From NCBI RefSeq assembly GCF_008364845.1, contig NZ_VTTP01000002.1, positions 372,001-436,000 on the forward strand: a stretch of 64,000 nucleotides of DNA, read 5' to 3'. Position numbers and translations under genes: made by a program. Positions 1 to 10,890 of this stretch are shown here, piece after piece (the stretch's first letter is position 1; each line of letters starts with the position of its first letter). The notes beneath the pieces were generated by a model that saw nothing but the letters and a program-made list of their open reading frames with translations, searched no databases and was not told the origin of the DNA. Source of the stretch: Actinotalea subterranea (GTDB lineage: Bacteria; Actinomycetota; Actinomycetes; Actinomycetales; Cellulomonadaceae).

Positions 1-575
1 ACCTCCTCGGGGGCCTTGACGCGCCCACGAGCGGCTCGGTCATGTTGGCCGGAGACGACCTAGCAGCGATGGACCGCGCAGGCAGGGCCCGCGTGCGGCG
101 CCGTCGCGTCGGGTATGTCTTCCAGGATCTCAACCTCATGCCGCTGCTCACGGCGCTCGAGAACGTCGCGCTTCCGCTCGAGCTCGACGGGGTGCCCCCG
201 AAGACAGCGCGCCGAGAGGCGGTCGAGGCGCTCGCGCAGCTCGACGTCGCGAACCTAGCCAGCCGCTTCCCCGGACAGCTGTCCGGCGGCCAGCAGCAGC
301 GGGTCGCCATCGCCCGATCGCTCGTCGGTCCAAGGCGTGTCGTCCTCGCCGACGAGCCGACGGGCGCCCTCGACTCGGTCATGGGCGAAGAGGTGATGCG
401 GGTGCTCCGTGGTCGGGTGGACGCCGGCGCGGCCGCTGTCGTGGTGACGCACGACGCCCGGCTCGCGGCTTGGGCGGACCGCACGATCTTCCTCGTGGAT
501 GGCACCGTGGTGGACGAGGCGATCGCGATGGGACCAGGCGCTCTGCTCGCCGAAGGCGGTGGTCGACCGTGGTGA
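1..575 (+). CDS. ABC transporter ATP-binding protein, 5' end outside window
   Basis: The reading frame is open from base 3 and enters the window in the middle of the gene, so the Walker A region is missing and only about 190 residues are seen. Visible parts are the Q-loop region (GYVFQDLNLMP), the ABC signature (LSGGQQQR), Walker B with its catalytic glutamate (VVLADEPTGALD) and the H-loop (VVVTHD). The spacing matches the LolD/MacB type that pairs with FtsX permeases. The next gene starts at a GTG overlapping this stop (GTGA), so ATPase and permease are co-translated. Substrate is unknown; peptide, drug or lipoprotein export are the usual roles of the family. Confidence 0.9.
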   Translation, partial: LLGGLDAPTSGSVMLAGDDLAAMDRAGRARVRRRRVGYVFQDLNLMPLLTALENVALPLELDGVPPKTARREAVEALAQLDVANLASRFPGQLSGGQQQRVAIARSLVGPRRVVLADEPTGALDSVMGEEVMRVLRGRVDAGAAAVVVTHDARLAAWADRTIFLVDGTVVDEAIAMGPGALLAEGGGRPW

Positions 576-2554
576 CCGTTGACGCCCGGCCCGTGCAACT
601 GCAAGGCGACGCGTCGCCCACGTCGGTGTCTCGGGTCCTGGCTCGCTGGCGGCTCGCGGTCCTCTTGGGCCGGCGGGACGTGCGGGCCCACCGCGTCCGG
701 ACCGCACTCGTCGTCCTGTCAGTCGCGATCGCGACCGCAGTCGTTGGGTTCACGGCCTCGACGGTGGCCCGGGTCACCACGCCTGGCGGCTCAGTGACTC
801 TGACGAGCGCTGCCGACCTCAACACGCAGGTGTCCGTCGACGACGCGACGGTCGCGATCCTCACAGCGGTCGGCGCGCTCGCGCTGCTGCAGACTCTCGT
901 CCTGGTCGCTCCCGCGTTCCTGATCAGCCTGCGCCGCCGGACGCGAGAGCTTGGTGTGCTTGCGGCGACCGGCGCGCGCCCCGCTGACATCCGTCGAATC
1001 GTGCTTGGGCCGGCTGTGGTGACTGCGACTTTCGGGGCCGGGATCGGCGGCGTCGCGGCTCTGACACTCGGACTGCTGATGGCTCCGCCGACCTTGCAAG
1101 AGATCGCTGCGGTCGTGCCCACCGTGGGCGCGGTCGTGGCACTCAACGTTCTGCTGTGCGCGCTGGTCGCGTGGGTACCCGCCCGACGCGTGCTGCGCGA
1201 GTCGCCCACAGCGGCGCTTCGCGCCGCACCGGCGACGGCCGCGCCCGCGCCCGGCCGGCTGCTGGTGTGGGCCACGCTTGGAGTGACCCTGCTCGCAGGT
1301 GGCGTGCCGTTGGCGTTCGCAGGCGCCCGCAGCCAGACGGTGAGTGCGATGGTCACCGGTGTCGTCCTGGCCGAGGCAGGGCTGCTCGGGCTCGTCGGGG
1401 CGGCCCTGGGCGCGCTGGGCCGGGTCCCGCTCCGGAACGTGGTGACCGCGTACGTCCTTCGCGACGCCGCGCGCAGCCGCACGCGCGTTCTCCCGGCCGT
1501 GGCCGCAGCGGCGGTCATGATCGCGGGGGCAGTCGCGGCCCTGACCTACTCCGCGACCCAGCACGCCGACGAAGCCGCACGGCACAGGCTTGTCGCGCCG
1601 ATCGGATCAGCGCTCGTCCTGTTCGATGACACCGTCGAGTCGGTCGACGACCTTCGCACCGCAGCGCAGGCGCTCAGGGACATCCGCGACGTTGTCCCGC
1701 TCACGGTGGCGATCGGAGCGGAGGACTTCACACACATCGAGGTCGGCCCCTCCGGACCGGCCTTCGTCGATGCGGATGGTTCTGCCCTGACCATGTACGG
1801 GCCTCTCGTAGGCACGCCGGAACTGGTCACCGCGCTGGGACTGGGCGCGGGCGCCGTAGACGCGGTCGGTGACGGTTCAGCGCTCGTACCCTCCCGGCGT
1901 GTCCTCGGTGCAGATGGCACGGTGGCGCTGCGGTCGCAGGGCCGGTCGACCACCGTCTCCGCGACGGTTGTCCCAGCCCTCTGGCGGTACGCGCCAGTCG
2001 TGCTGCCCCAATCGGTCGCTGAGGACCTGGGGCTGACGGCGACGACCGTTGGCGCCCTCGTCATCCCCGAACAGCGCTTCGGAGCAGGAGACGTCGCGCA
2101 GGTCCAGGAGGCCCTCAACGGGCAGGTCGAGCTCGGCGGTCCGCGGTTCGCCGATGACGGGACGGACTACGCGCTCATCGCCGCGGGTGCTTTGGCGGTG
2201 CTACTCGTGACCTGGGCCATGACCGCCCTCGCGGCCCACGAGGCGCAATCCGACCTTGCCACCCTCGAAGCGGTCGGTGCGTCCCCGCGAACTCGCCGCC
2301 GACTCGCCGGCAGCCAAGCGGGCCTCGTCGCGGCAGCAGGCTCACTGTGCGGCGTCCCAGCCGGCCTTGCCCTTGGCTGGCTCTTCCTGACCGCACAGCG
2401 GAACCAGGCGTATCTGGAGTCCAATCCACTCACGGCCCTCGCTGTGCCGCCTGGCCCGATCATCGCGGTACTCGTCGGACTGCCGATCGTCGTGGGCGTC
2501 GCGGGTGCCCTTACGGCGCGTACCACAACGACACTCACCCGCCGCGCGGAGTAG
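572..2554 (+). CDS. FtsX-type ABC transporter permease
   Basis: A 660-residue integral membrane protein. The GTG start at 572 is chosen because it overlaps the ATPase stop as GTGA. An N-terminal hydrophobic segment (VVLSVAIATAVVGFTAS) is followed by an FtsX-like domain around residues 80-220, further membrane segments, a long extracytoplasmic region around 300-530, and a second FtsX-like domain at the C terminus. This duplicated FtsX architecture is typical of MacB/BceB-like permeases that work with the preceding ATPase. Its GC looks slightly lower than that of downstream core genes, and a broken rtcB lies just after it, so the pair may have been acquired by transfer (inference). Confidence 0.85.
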   Translation: MTVDARPVQLQGDASPTSVSRVLARWRLAVLLGRRDVRAHRVRTALVVLSVAIATAVVGFTASTVARVTTPGGSVTLTSAADLNTQVSVDDATVAILTAVGALALLQTLVLVAPAFLISLRRRTRELGVLAATGARPADIRRIVLGPAVVTATFGAGIGGVAALTLGLLMAPPTLQEIAAVVPTVGAVVALNVLLCALVAWVPARRVLRESPTAALRAAPATAAPAPGRLLVWATLGVTLLAGGVPLAFAGARSQTVSAMVTGVVLAEAGLLGLVGAALGALGRVPLRNVVTAYVLRDAARSRTRVLPAVAAAAVMIAGAVAALTYSATQHADEAARHRLVAPIGSALVLFDDTVESVDDLRTAAQALRDIRDVVPLTVAIGAEDFTHIEVGPSGPAFVDADGSALTMYGPLVGTPELVTALGLGAGAVDAVGDGSALVPSRRVLGADGTVALRSQGRSTTVSATVVPALWRYAPVVLPQSVAEDLGLTATTVGALVIPEQRFGAGDVAQVQEALNGQVELGGPRFADDGTDYALIAAGALAVLLVTWAMTALAAHEAQSDLATLEAVGASPRTRRRLAGSQAGLVAAAGSLCGVPAGLALGWLFLTAQRNQAYLESNPLTALAVPPGPIIAVLVGLPIVVGVAGALTARTTTTLTRRAE

Positions 2555-2833
2555 CGCGCTCGTCATCGGCCACAGAAGGGCTTCGTGTTGACCGCCGAAT
2601 GGCGGGCGGCTGCGCGCTTTTGGGTGGGCAACCTACGCGCGTTGATCGGCGGCGCGGCCGCCCTTCGCTCAAGCCATTCGTGCGCGCGAAAAGGCGCCCC
2701 ATCCCCGGGGCGCTCGCTCAGGGGATCGGTGGGCCGGGACGCGGGAGGCTTGTCCCTTCCAGGTCCAAGGTCGAGCGGCACGCGGCACCTCACCTGGACG
2801 CCGGGGGCCCATCCAGCGCGCACATGAAGAGGG
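2555..2833. other. Intergenic stretch after ABC exporter
   Basis: No credible gene is seen on either strand. It contains a short GC hairpin (7-bp arms GCGCCCC/GGGGCGC at 2694-2700 and 2707-2713) that could help end transcription of the exporter. It may represent decayed or rearranged DNA between the exporter and the rtcB remnant. Confidence 0.4.
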
Positions 2834-3007
2834 TCACGCAACGCCTTGGTGAGTCGTCCAGACAACATCTAGGTGGGCGTCCGGCATGAGCGCGAGGTGA
2901 GGGTGGATGAACGGCATGGTGGACGTGCGGACGGCCTGCTCGCGCGTGCTGGGCTCGAGGATGGACGCCCAGCTGATCAGGCGGTCGGACAGGTGCTCTC
3001 GCGTCAT
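2834..3007 (-). pseudogene. rtcB: Truncated 5' remnant of rtcB (RNA ligase RtcB)
   Basis: The minus strand encodes about 57 residues that read like the extreme N terminus of actinobacterial RtcB: LSDRLISWASILEPSTREQA, then LALMPDAHL. In intact RtcB the latter continues into the glycine-rich GATVGS region and the metal-binding domain. Here the similarity stops at MPDAHL (breakpoint near 2871); 11 unrelated residues and a stop follow, leaving under 15% of the usual ~400-480 residues. ATG at 3007 is preferred because GGCAGGA lies 5' of it; an in-frame ATG at 3016 is an alternative. The fragment cannot have ligase activity. It marks a deletion or replacement next to the exporter genes. Confidence 0.7.
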
Positions 3008-3204
3008 GGTCAGCATCCTGCCGTGACACGCGAGCGCGGGTCACGGCGATTGTGGACAACCGCTCGGAAGCGGCCGCACGCTGCGTCAACCGGGTCATAT
3101 CCGGACGAAACCCTTCTCGCGGCACGGGGCCCGGCGCTACCTTGACGAGATCCCGGAGCGACTCCGTCGGCCGACGCCCGGGTACGGGGGAGGCTGGGAG
3201 CGAC

Positions 3205-4365
3205 ATGGCTGCGTCGACCGTGGTGCTGGGCGCGGAGCACCGCACGCCGGACCGCTCGCGTGGGGCGTGGGCCTTCGTCGGGCCCGCACTGCTCTTCCAC
3301 CTGCTCACCCGCGCGTTGACGGTCACGGCGCTCGTCGTCGGGGCGCTGCGGGACGGTCGCTCCTACGCCGAGGTCGTCACCGGGTGGGACGGCAAGTGGT
3401 TCGGCCAGATCGTGGCGGGCGGCTACCCGACCGAGCTGCCCGTGAACGAGGCCGGCCATGTCGTGACGAACCCCGCGGCCATGTTCCCGCTGTTCCCGAT
3501 GCTCCTGCGCCCGCTCACCGCGCTCGGGATCCCGTACTGGCTCGCCGCGCAGGTCGAGGTGCTCGCGTGCTCGACGGGCGCCGCCGTCGTCATCGCGCTC
3601 GTGTGCCGGCACTACGTGGGGGACCGGGTGGCGATCCTCGTGTCCTGCTGCTGGTCGGTGTTCCCGACGGCCTCCGTGCTGTCCGTCGCGTACAGCGAGG
3701 CGCTGTTCACGCTCACAGCCGCCGGCACGCTCCTGCTGCTCCTGCGGCGGCAGTGGGTCTGGGCGGGCGTCGTCGCGGCCCTCGCGGGCGCGGCACGGCC
3801 GACCGGCATCGTGGTCGTCGCGGCCGTCGGGGTTGCGGTGCTCGAGGCGATCGCCCGACGGCGGGAGTGGCGCAGCCTCGTGGCCCTCGCGATCGCCCCG
3901 CTCGGCACGCTCGGCTCGCTCGCGCTGATCGGGCTCTCGGCGGGCCGCCTCGACGCCTGGTTCATCACGCAGTCGGAGGGCTGGCGCGTGCGGTACGACG
4001 GCGGGGCGACGTTCGCGCGGTGGGTCTGGACGACCATGACGGAGGCCTCGAACCCGACCAAGATGGTGTTCGCGGTCGCCGTCCTGGCGGCGGTGGCGCT
4101 CGCGGTCCTCGCGGCGCTGCGCCGCCCGCCCCTGCCGGTCCTCACGTTCCTGGTGCTCGGCACCCTGCTCGCGATCGGCCAGGGCGGGGCGTTCTACCTC
4201 TCGCCCCTGCGGTTCATGCTGCCGCTCTTCCCGCTCCTGGTCCCGGTCGCGGCGTGGCTCGCGGGCCGGCCACGATGGTTCATCGTTGCCTCGCTGGGGG
4301 GCGCCGCGCTCGTCTCGGCCGCGATCGGCGTCTACTACTTCACCATCTCGGGTGGCGCGCCCTGA
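3205..4365 (+). CDS. PIG-V-like integral membrane glycosyltransferase
   Basis: A 386-residue protein with about 8-10 hydrophobic segments. Family hallmarks of PIG-V-like mannosyltransferases are visible: GWDGKWFGQIVAGGYP near residue 60 (the D of the RWDxxWY-type loop), MFPLFPMLLRPL shortly after, and AYSEALF followed by an ARPTGI motif around residue 200. Such enzymes transfer mannose or a related sugar from a polyprenyl-phosphate donor on the outer membrane face. ATG at 3205 is chosen because a GGGGGAGGCTGGGAG purine tract precedes it. It stands alone, convergent with the ramB-like gene. The exact acceptor is unknown. Confidence 0.7.
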   Translation: MAASTVVLGAEHRTPDRSRGAWAFVGPALLFHLLTRALTVTALVVGALRDGRSYAEVVTGWDGKWFGQIVAGGYPTELPVNEAGHVVTNPAAMFPLFPMLLRPLTALGIPYWLAAQVEVLACSTGAAVVIALVCRHYVGDRVAILVSCCWSVFPTASVLSVAYSEALFTLTAAGTLLLLLRRQWVWAGVVAALAGAARPTGIVVVAAVGVAVLEAIARRREWRSLVALAIAPLGTLGSLALIGLSAGRLDAWFITQSEGWRVRYDGGATFARWVWTTMTEASNPTKMVFAVAVLAAVALAVLAALRRPPLPVLTFLVLGTLLAIGQGGAFYLSPLRFMLPLFPLLVPVAAWLAGRPRWFIVASLGGAALVSAAIGVYYFTISGGAP

Positions 4366-4467
4366 GACCCGCCAGGTAGGGGGCCTGCGGCTTGCTCCGA
4401 GGCCTGAGCCAGGGCTGCTGGGGTCGGCAGGCCCCACGGTCGGTCGGCCACGGCGCTACGGCGGGCG

Positions 4468-5982
4468 TCAGGCGTCGCCGGGCGCGTGCCGCTCGAGGAA
4501 CGTGAACACCTCGGTCTGGTCGACGCCGGGGAACACGCCCGTCGGGAGGGCCGCGAGCATGCTCGCGTGCGGCCGCGCGCTGGGCCACGAGTGGCCGGAC
4601 CACCGCTGGGCGAGCGCCGCGGGCGGCTGGCGGCAGCAGCTCGGCTCGGGGCACCGCGACCGCGACCGCTCGGTGGTCTCCCGGCCCTGGAACCACCGCA
4701 CGTGCCCGAACGGGACGCCCACGCTCACCGAGAACTCGCCGTCGGGCGAGCCCTGCACGCGCGACGTGCACCAGTAGGTGCCCGAAGGGGTGTCCGTGTA
4801 CTGGTAGTAGGGGCTGAACCGGTCCGGGATGGCGAACACCACGCGGGCCGTCCAGCGCCGGCACACGGGCTGGCCTTCGATCGCGCCCAACGGGTCGCTC
4901 GGGAAGTCGACGCCGTCGTTCTCGTACGCCTTGTGCAGGGTGCCACTCTCGTGGACCTTCATGAAGTGCACGGGGATGTCCAGGTGCCGAGTAGCGAGGT
5001 TCGTGAAGCGGTGCGCGGCTGTCTCGTACGTGACGGCGAACGCGTCGCGGAGGTCCTCGACCGACAGCCGGCGCGCGGCCTTGGCCTCGCGCAGCATGTC
5101 GACAGTGCCCTCCTCGGGCAGCATCAGCGCGGCGGCGAGGTAGTTGGTCTCGACGCGCTGGCGCAGGAAGTCCCCGTAGCCGCGCGGCTCCGTGTGCCCG
5201 AGCACGTGGCTCGCGATGGCCTGGAGCAGCGGTGAGCGCGGGTCGCTCGACGTGGTCAGCGCGTGCGGCAGGTAGATGCGGTGGTGCTCGAGGTCCGTGA
5301 CGGAGCGGGTCGAGTGCGGCAGGTCGTGCACGTAGTGCAGCGTGAACCCCAGGTGCGCCGCGATCTCGGCCGTGCCGCGCTGCGAGAGCGGCCCGCCGGG
5401 GTGGCCGACAGCCGCGAGGAGGTCGCGTGCGTGCGCCTCGAGGTCGGGGAAGTAGTTGTCCTGGGCGCGCATGGTCGCGCGCAGCTCGGCGTTGGCCCGG
5501 CGGGCCTCCTCGGGCGTCGCGGCGTTCTCGGTGAGGAGTCGCTGGACCTCCTCCTGGAGCCGCACGATCGTCTCGAGCGCGTCCGTCGGCAGCGACTTGC
5601 CGACCTTGACCTGGGGGAGGCCGAGCGAGGCGAAGAGCGGGCCGCGCTGCGCGCGCTCGAGCGCGACCTCCAGCGCCGCGCGCGGGCTGGGGGCCTCGGC
5701 GTCGAGCAGCTCGCTCAGGGGGACGTCCAGCGCGGCCGCGACGCGGTGGAGCACCGAGATCTTGGCCTCGCGGTGCCCGTTCTCCAGGACGGAGATCTGC
5801 GACGCCGCGCGTCCGACGGCGGCGCCCAGGTCCTCGAGGGTCATCCCACGCGCGGTGCGCAGGTGGCGGACCCTGCGCCCGATCACGAGCGGGTCCGCGA
5901 CCGCGGCGTGGTCCGCGGCTGCGGCACCGGCAGCCGGTCCGGGGGCGACGGGTGCCGGGAACCTCTGGTCGACGAGTGCCAT
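4468..5982 (-). CDS. ramB: RamB/ScfR-type regulator of acetate and fatty-acid metabolism
   Basis: A 504-residue regulator. An N-terminal XRE helix-turn-helix (GRRVRHLRTARGMTLEDLGA, then ASQISVLENG) lies at about residues 30-90. An IrrE/ImmA-like domain follows in the middle, and a short-chain fatty acyl-responsive C-terminal domain with several cysteines comes last. This architecture and length match RamB of Corynebacterium, which controls acetate and glyoxylate-cycle genes. It is divergently placed against aceA, which strengthens the assignment. The ATG at 5982 begins MALVDQRFP; an upstream GTG-rich extension is possible but less likely. It probably binds the shared 5983-6131 region to control aceA and itself. 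Confidence 0.85.
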   Translation of the reverse strand: MALVDQRFPAPVAPGPAAGAAAADHAAVADPLVIGRRVRHLRTARGMTLEDLGAAVGRAASQISVLENGHREAKISVLHRVAAALDVPLSELLDAEAPSPRAALEVALERAQRGPLFASLGLPQVKVGKSLPTDALETIVRLQEEVQRLLTENAATPEEARRANAELRATMRAQDNYFPDLEAHARDLLAAVGHPGGPLSQRGTAEIAAHLGFTLHYVHDLPHSTRSVTDLEHHRIYLPHALTTSSDPRSPLLQAIASHVLGHTEPRGYGDFLRQRVETNYLAAALMLPEEGTVDMLREAKAARRLSVEDLRDAFAVTYETAAHRFTNLATRHLDIPVHFMKVHESGTLHKAYENDGVDFPSDPLGAIEGQPVCRRWTARVVFAIPDRFSPYYQYTDTPSGTYWCTSRVQGSPDGEFSVSVGVPFGHVRWFQGRETTERSRSRCPEPSCCRQPPAALAQRWSGHSWPSARPHASMLAALPTGVFPGVDQTEVFTFLERHAPGDA

Positions 5983-6031
5983 GACCTCACGGTCGCAGAC
6001 GGCCCGCGCGCCCACCACCTTCTACGGACGT

Positions 6032-6061
6032 GAAATTTCCCGATTCTTTTCGATGATCGGG
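6032..6061. promoter_or_regulatory. Palindromic, AT-rich control region between ramB and aceA
   Basis: In a very GC-rich background, this part of the divergent intergenic region is AT-rich. It holds the perfect 8-bp palindrome GAAATTTC (6032-6039) overlapping by one base a 6-bp inverted repeat CCCGAT...ATCGGG (6039-6044 and 6056-6061). A TTGACC hexamer lies at 6075-6080. These are plausible operator and promoter elements for the RamB-type regulator and the glyoxylate genes; binding is inferred, not shown. Confidence 0.45.
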
Positions 6062-6131
6062 TGGTGAAGACCGGTTGACCTTCCGTCACGGTGGTGACAA
6101 GAGCCCGACGACGAGCAGAAGGAGCATCATC

Positions 6132-7487
<1,356 letters not shown>

Positions 7488-7661
7488 CCCGTCCAGCGCG
7501 CCCGACGCGGGGCGGCCGGCACCACCGTGCCGGCCGCACCCGCGGATCCCGGCGCACCCGCCGCCGCACCCGCCCGGCGAGCACACGGGCCCGACGACGG
7601 CCCGCACCACCGACCTTCACGGCACCGCCCGGACCATCCGGGACCACGATCGGAGACGACC

Positions 7662-9350
7662 ATGAGCACGACGACGACCGAGCGAGGCTCGACCGGCCGG
7701 TCGAGCAGCACGCCCACCATGACCCCGCAGATCGAGGTGCTCGGGCACGACGTCCCGGGTACGGCACAGGTCCTGACACCCGGCGCGATCGACTTCCTCA
7801 CGGAGCTGCACGTGCGGTTCCTCGGCCCGCGCCACGACCTGCTCCTGGAGCGCCAGCGGCGCCGCGAGCGCTTCACGAACGGCGTCGACCCGGACTTCCT
7901 GCCCGAGACGGCGCACATCCGCACCGACCCCACGTGGCGCGTCGCCGGCGCCGGCCCCGGACTCGAGGACCGCCGGGTCGAGATCACGGGACCCACCGAC
8001 CGCAAGATGACGATCAACGCGCTCAACTCGGGCGCCCGGGTGTGGCTCGCCGACCAGGAGGACGCGACGTCGCCGACGTGGCACAACGTCGTCGGCGGCC
8101 AGCACAGCCTGTACGACGCGATCCGCGGCCAGATCGACTTCACGAGCGAGGAGGGCAAGGAGTACCGAGTCGGCCCGACGACGCCGACCATCGTCATGCG
8201 CCCCCGCGGCTGGCACCTCGCCGAGAAGCACCTGCGCTTCACGGACCGCGCCGGGCAGCGGTGCAGCGCGTCGGCGAGCCTCGTCGACTTCGGGCTGTAC
8301 TTCTTCCACAACGCGCAGCGGCTCATCAACTCGGGGCGCGGGCCGTACTTCTACCTACCCAAGCTCGAGTCGCACCTCGAGGCGCGACTGTGGAACGACG
8401 TCTTCGTCTTCGCCCAGGACTACCTCGGCATCCCGCAGGGCACCATCCGCGCGACCGTCCTCGTCGAGACCATCACCGCGGCGTTCGAGATGGAGGAGAT
8501 CCTCTACGAGCTGCGCGACCACTGCGCGGGGCTCAACGCCGGGCGCTGGGACTACATCTTCAGCGTCATCAAGAACTTCCGTGACCGCGGGCCCCGGTTC
8601 GTCCTGCCCGACCGCTCGCAGGTGACGATGACCGTGCCGTTCATGCGGGCGTACACCGAGCTGCTGGTGGCCACGTGCCACCGCCGGGGCGCGCACGCGA
8701 TCGGCGGGATGTCGGCGTTCATCCCCAACCGCCGTGACCCGGAGGTCACGGGGCGCGCGCTCGAGCAGGTGCGGGCCGACAAGGAGCGGGAGGCGGGTGC
8801 GGGCTACGACGGCACGTGGGTCGCCCACCCCGACCTGGTGCCCGTCGCGCGGGAGGTGTTCGACCGCGTGCTCGGCGACCGGCCGAACCAGCTCGAGCGG
8901 CAGCGCGACGACGTCCGGGTGACGGCCGCGGACCTGCTCGACATCCAGTCGGCTGGGGGCAGCGTCACCGAGGCCGGCGTGCGCGGCAACGTCTCCGTGG
9001 CCCTGCGGTACCTCGAGTCCTGGCTGCGCGGCGTCGGTGCCGCGGCGATCGACAACCTCATGGAGGACGCCGCGACGGCCGAGATCTCGCGCTCGCAGAT
9101 CTGGCAGTGGATCCACCAGGGAACCGTCACCGCCGAGGGCGCGACCATCACGGCGGAGTACGTCGAGCGCCTGCTCGCGGCGGTCCGTACGGACCTCACG
9201 CGGTCGCCCGGCGACAGGTTCGACGACGCCGAGGAGGTGCTGCGTCAGGTCGCGCTCACGGACGACTACCCGACGTTCCTGACGCTCGTGGCGTACCCGC
9301 AGCACCTCGTCCAGCGGACCGACGACGGGGCGGGGGACCGCGCCGCCTGA
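7662..9350 (+). CDS. aceB: Malate synthase A
   Basis: A 562-residue enzyme condensing glyoxylate with acetyl-CoA to malate, the second reaction of the glyoxylate shunt. The family signature is seen as [20 protein letters not shown] around residue 285, and [17 protein letters not shown] near residue 120 is typical of malate synthase A rather than G; the length also fits the A form. The ATG at 7662 follows GGAGA with 5-nt spacing. It lies downstream of aceA in the same direction. A strong hairpin at 9393-9434 follows. Confidence 0.97.
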   Translation: MSTTTTERGSTGRSSSTPTMTPQIEVLGHDVPGTAQVLTPGAIDFLTELHVRFLGPRHDLLLERQRRRERFTNGVDPDFLPETAHIRTDPTWRVAGAGPGLEDRRVEITGPTDRKMTINALNSGARVWLADQEDATSPTWHNVVGGQHSLYDAIRGQIDFTSEEGKEYRVGPTTPTIVMRPRGWHLAEKHLRFTDRAGQRCSASASLVDFGLYFFHNAQRLINSGRGPYFYLPKLESHLEARLWNDVFVFAQDYLGIPQGTIRATVLVETITAAFEMEEILYELRDHCAGLNAGRWDYIFSVIKNFRDRGPRFVLPDRSQVTMTVPFMRAYTELLVATCHRRGAHAIGGMSAFIPNRRDPEVTGRALEQVRADKEREAGAGYDGTWVAHPDLVPVAREVFDRVLGDRPNQLERQRDDVRVTAADLLDIQSAGGSVTEAGVRGNVSVALRYLESWLRGVGAAAIDNLMEDAATAEISRSQIWQWIHQGTVTAEGATITAEYVERLLAAVRTDLTRSPGDRFDDAEEVLRQVALTDDYPTFLTLVAYPQHLVQRTDDGAGDRAA

Positions 9351-9392
9351 GTCCGTCCCCAGGCTCCCGCGGCCAACGACGTCCGCGGGTGT

Positions 9393-9434
9393 GACGCGTG
9401 GCCGCCGTGGCTCGTCCCACGGTGGCCACGCGTC
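9393..9434. terminator. Strong hairpin terminator after aceB
   Basis: Two 18-nt arms (9393-9410 and 9417-9434) pair fully, with one G-U wobble, around the 6-nt loop CTCGTC. It sits between aceB (+) and the convergent small gene (-), so it can end transcription from both sides. There is no clear T-tract, as is usual in high-GC actinobacteria. Confidence 0.75.
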
Positions 9435-9471
9435 GTCGTTCGCCGGCGGCAGCGCCCGTCGGGCGTGCGCG

Positions 9472-9660
9472 TCACGCGCCCGAGAGCACGACCGTCGCGA
9501 GCAGCGCGAGCGAGCCCGCGGCGAGGCCGGCGACGGCGAGCCGGAACGTACGACGCTCGGCGTCCGTCCGACCGGCCTGACCGTGGCGGAACGCCACGAC
9601 CAGGAGCCCGGCCCCGCCGAGGGTCAGGACGGCGCCGAGCGCCAGCAGAACAGGGTTCAC
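9472..9660 (-). CDS. Small two-helix membrane protein, unknown function
   Basis: A 62-residue protein starting at GTG 9660. It has two hydrophobic helices (LLALGAVLTLGGAGLLVVAF and LAVAGLAAGSLALLATVVL) joined by a short charged loop (RHGQAGRTDAERR). I do not recognise a family. It lies 60 nt downstream of the YtxH-like gene on the same strand and could be co-transcribed with it. Confidence 0.5.
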   Translation of the reverse strand: MNPVLLALGAVLTLGGAGLLVVAFRHGQAGRTDAERRTFRLAVAGLAAGSLALLATVVLSGA

Positions 9661-9720
9661 GGGACACAGTGTGCCCGTGCCGGCCGAGGAGGGCAGCCGC
9701 CCCGCCCGGCCGCGCGGCGG

Positions 9721-10017
9721 TCAGGTGCCGGAGGTCCCCGACGTCGTCCCGTAGGGGGTGCCGGAGTCGTCCCCGCCACCGGTCTTCGACCGGACGGCGT
9801 CGCTCGCCGACTTCACCGCACCGCCCACCTTGTCCTTGACCTCGGGGGCCCGGTCCTTCACGAAGTCGGTGGCCTCGGACACCGTGTCCTGGACCCGCGG
9901 GTCCTCCCACAGGGACTTGGCCGAGGACCGGATCTTCTCGAACTGCTCCCGGCCCGCGCGGGTGCCGAGCACGTAGCCCACCGCACCGCCGATCAGGAAT
10001 GCTGCCTTCGTCCGCAT
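9721..10017 (-). CDS. YtxH-like small membrane-anchored protein
   Basis: A 98-residue protein. A short N-terminal hydrophobic glycine-rich segment (AAFLIGGAVGYVLGTRAGRE) typical of YtxH proteins is followed by an amphipathic, charged stretch rich in D/E/K with coiled-coil or LEA-like character, and a Gly/Ser/Thr tail. GGAGGG lies ahead of the ATG at 10017. YtxH proteins are often linked to general stress, but the exact role here is unknown. Confidence 0.7.
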   Translation of the reverse strand: MRTKAAFLIGGAVGYVLGTRAGREQFEKIRSSAKSLWEDPRVQDTVSEATDFVKDRAPEVKDKVGGAVKSASDAVRSKTGGGDDSGTPYGTTSGTSGT

Positions 10018-10161
10018 GAACGTCCCTCCGTCCGTTGGTGCGCGCAGTGGCGCCTCGCACCCTGCCGAGCGTAGGCGCGCCGTCGACGGGCCGCGCGGTC
10101 AACCGACGGGCTGCGTGTGCCGGTCCGTCGGCTCCGCCGTGATCGTGGGAGCATGGGACCC

Positions 10162-10653
10162 ATGGCCATGAGAGACATCCGCGTCGTCGGCGACCCCGTC
10201 CTGCGCACCCCGTGCGAGCCGATCACGGTGATCGACGAGCGCGTGCGGTCGCTGGTCGCGGACCTGCTGGAGACCGTCGACCACGAGGGTCGCGCGGGCC
10301 TCGCCGCCAACCAGATCGGCGTCGGGCTGCGCGCGTTCTCCTGGAACATCGACGACGAGCTGGGCTACGTGCTCAACCCGCGCATCGTCGAGCTGTCCGA
10401 GGACGAGTACCAGGACGGTGACGAGGGCTGCCTGTCCGTCCCGGGCCTGTGGTACCCGACCAAGCGTGCCTGGTACGCGCGCGTGGTCGGTGAGGACCTG
10501 GACGGCAAGGAGGTCGTGGTCGAGGGCACCGAGCTCATGGCCCGCTGCCTCCAGCACGAGGTGGACCACCTCGACGGGATGCTCTACCTCGATCGGCTCG
10601 AGCGCTCGGTCCGCAAGAAGGCCATGCGGACGATGCGGGAGCAGCTCGCCTGA
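10162..10653 (+). CDS. def: Peptide deformylase
   Basis: A 163-residue metalloenzyme that removes the N-formyl group from nascent proteins. All three family motifs are visible: GLAANQIG (motif 1, GxGLAAxQ), EGCLS (motif 2, with the metal-binding Cys) and QHEVDH (motif 3, HExxH). The start is uncertain: in-frame ATGs lie at 10153, 10162 and 10168, and GTGGGAGC upstream fits 10162 or 10168 best. It stands alone before an 18-bp tandem repeat region. Confidence 0.93.
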   Translation: MAMRDIRVVGDPVLRTPCEPITVIDERVRSLVADLLETVDHEGRAGLAANQIGVGLRAFSWNIDDELGYVLNPRIVELSEDEYQDGDEGCLSVPGLWYPTKRAWYARVVGEDLDGKEVVVEGTELMARCLQHEVDHLDGMLYLDRLERSVRKKAMRTMREQLA

Positions 10654-10669
10654 CGGCGACGGCCGTTCG

Positions 10670-10739
10670 CGCTGCGACGGCCTCCCGCTGCGACTGCGGC
10701 TCGCGCTGCGACTGCGGCTCGCGCTGCGACGGCGGCTCG
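10670..10739. repeat. 18-bp tandem repeat downstream of def
   Basis: About four units with an 18-bp period: two identical copies of CGCTGCGACTGCGGCTCG at 10686-10703 and 10704-10721, a variant at 10722-10739, and a degenerate 16-bp unit at 10670-10685. It begins 16 nt after the def stop, in the 237-nt gap before the DUF3145 gene; the rest of that gap shows nothing coding. Confidence 0.85.
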
Positions 10740-10890
10740 AGACTGCTCGGGCGGCTCCGGCGGTTCCTGCTGGCGCCGAGGCGCCGTCATCGGGCATGCT
10801 GGGCACAGCACGCCGCGTGACCGTGTGCCCTCCCGTCACGGGACTGAGGTCGTTGGGGAAGACGAACCTCGACCCGTCAGGAGGGACGAC

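Noticed and set aside
2694-2713. Strong terminator after the ABC exporter
   Set aside because: Only 7-bp arms, 139 nt after the stop; too weak to annotate as a terminator by itself.
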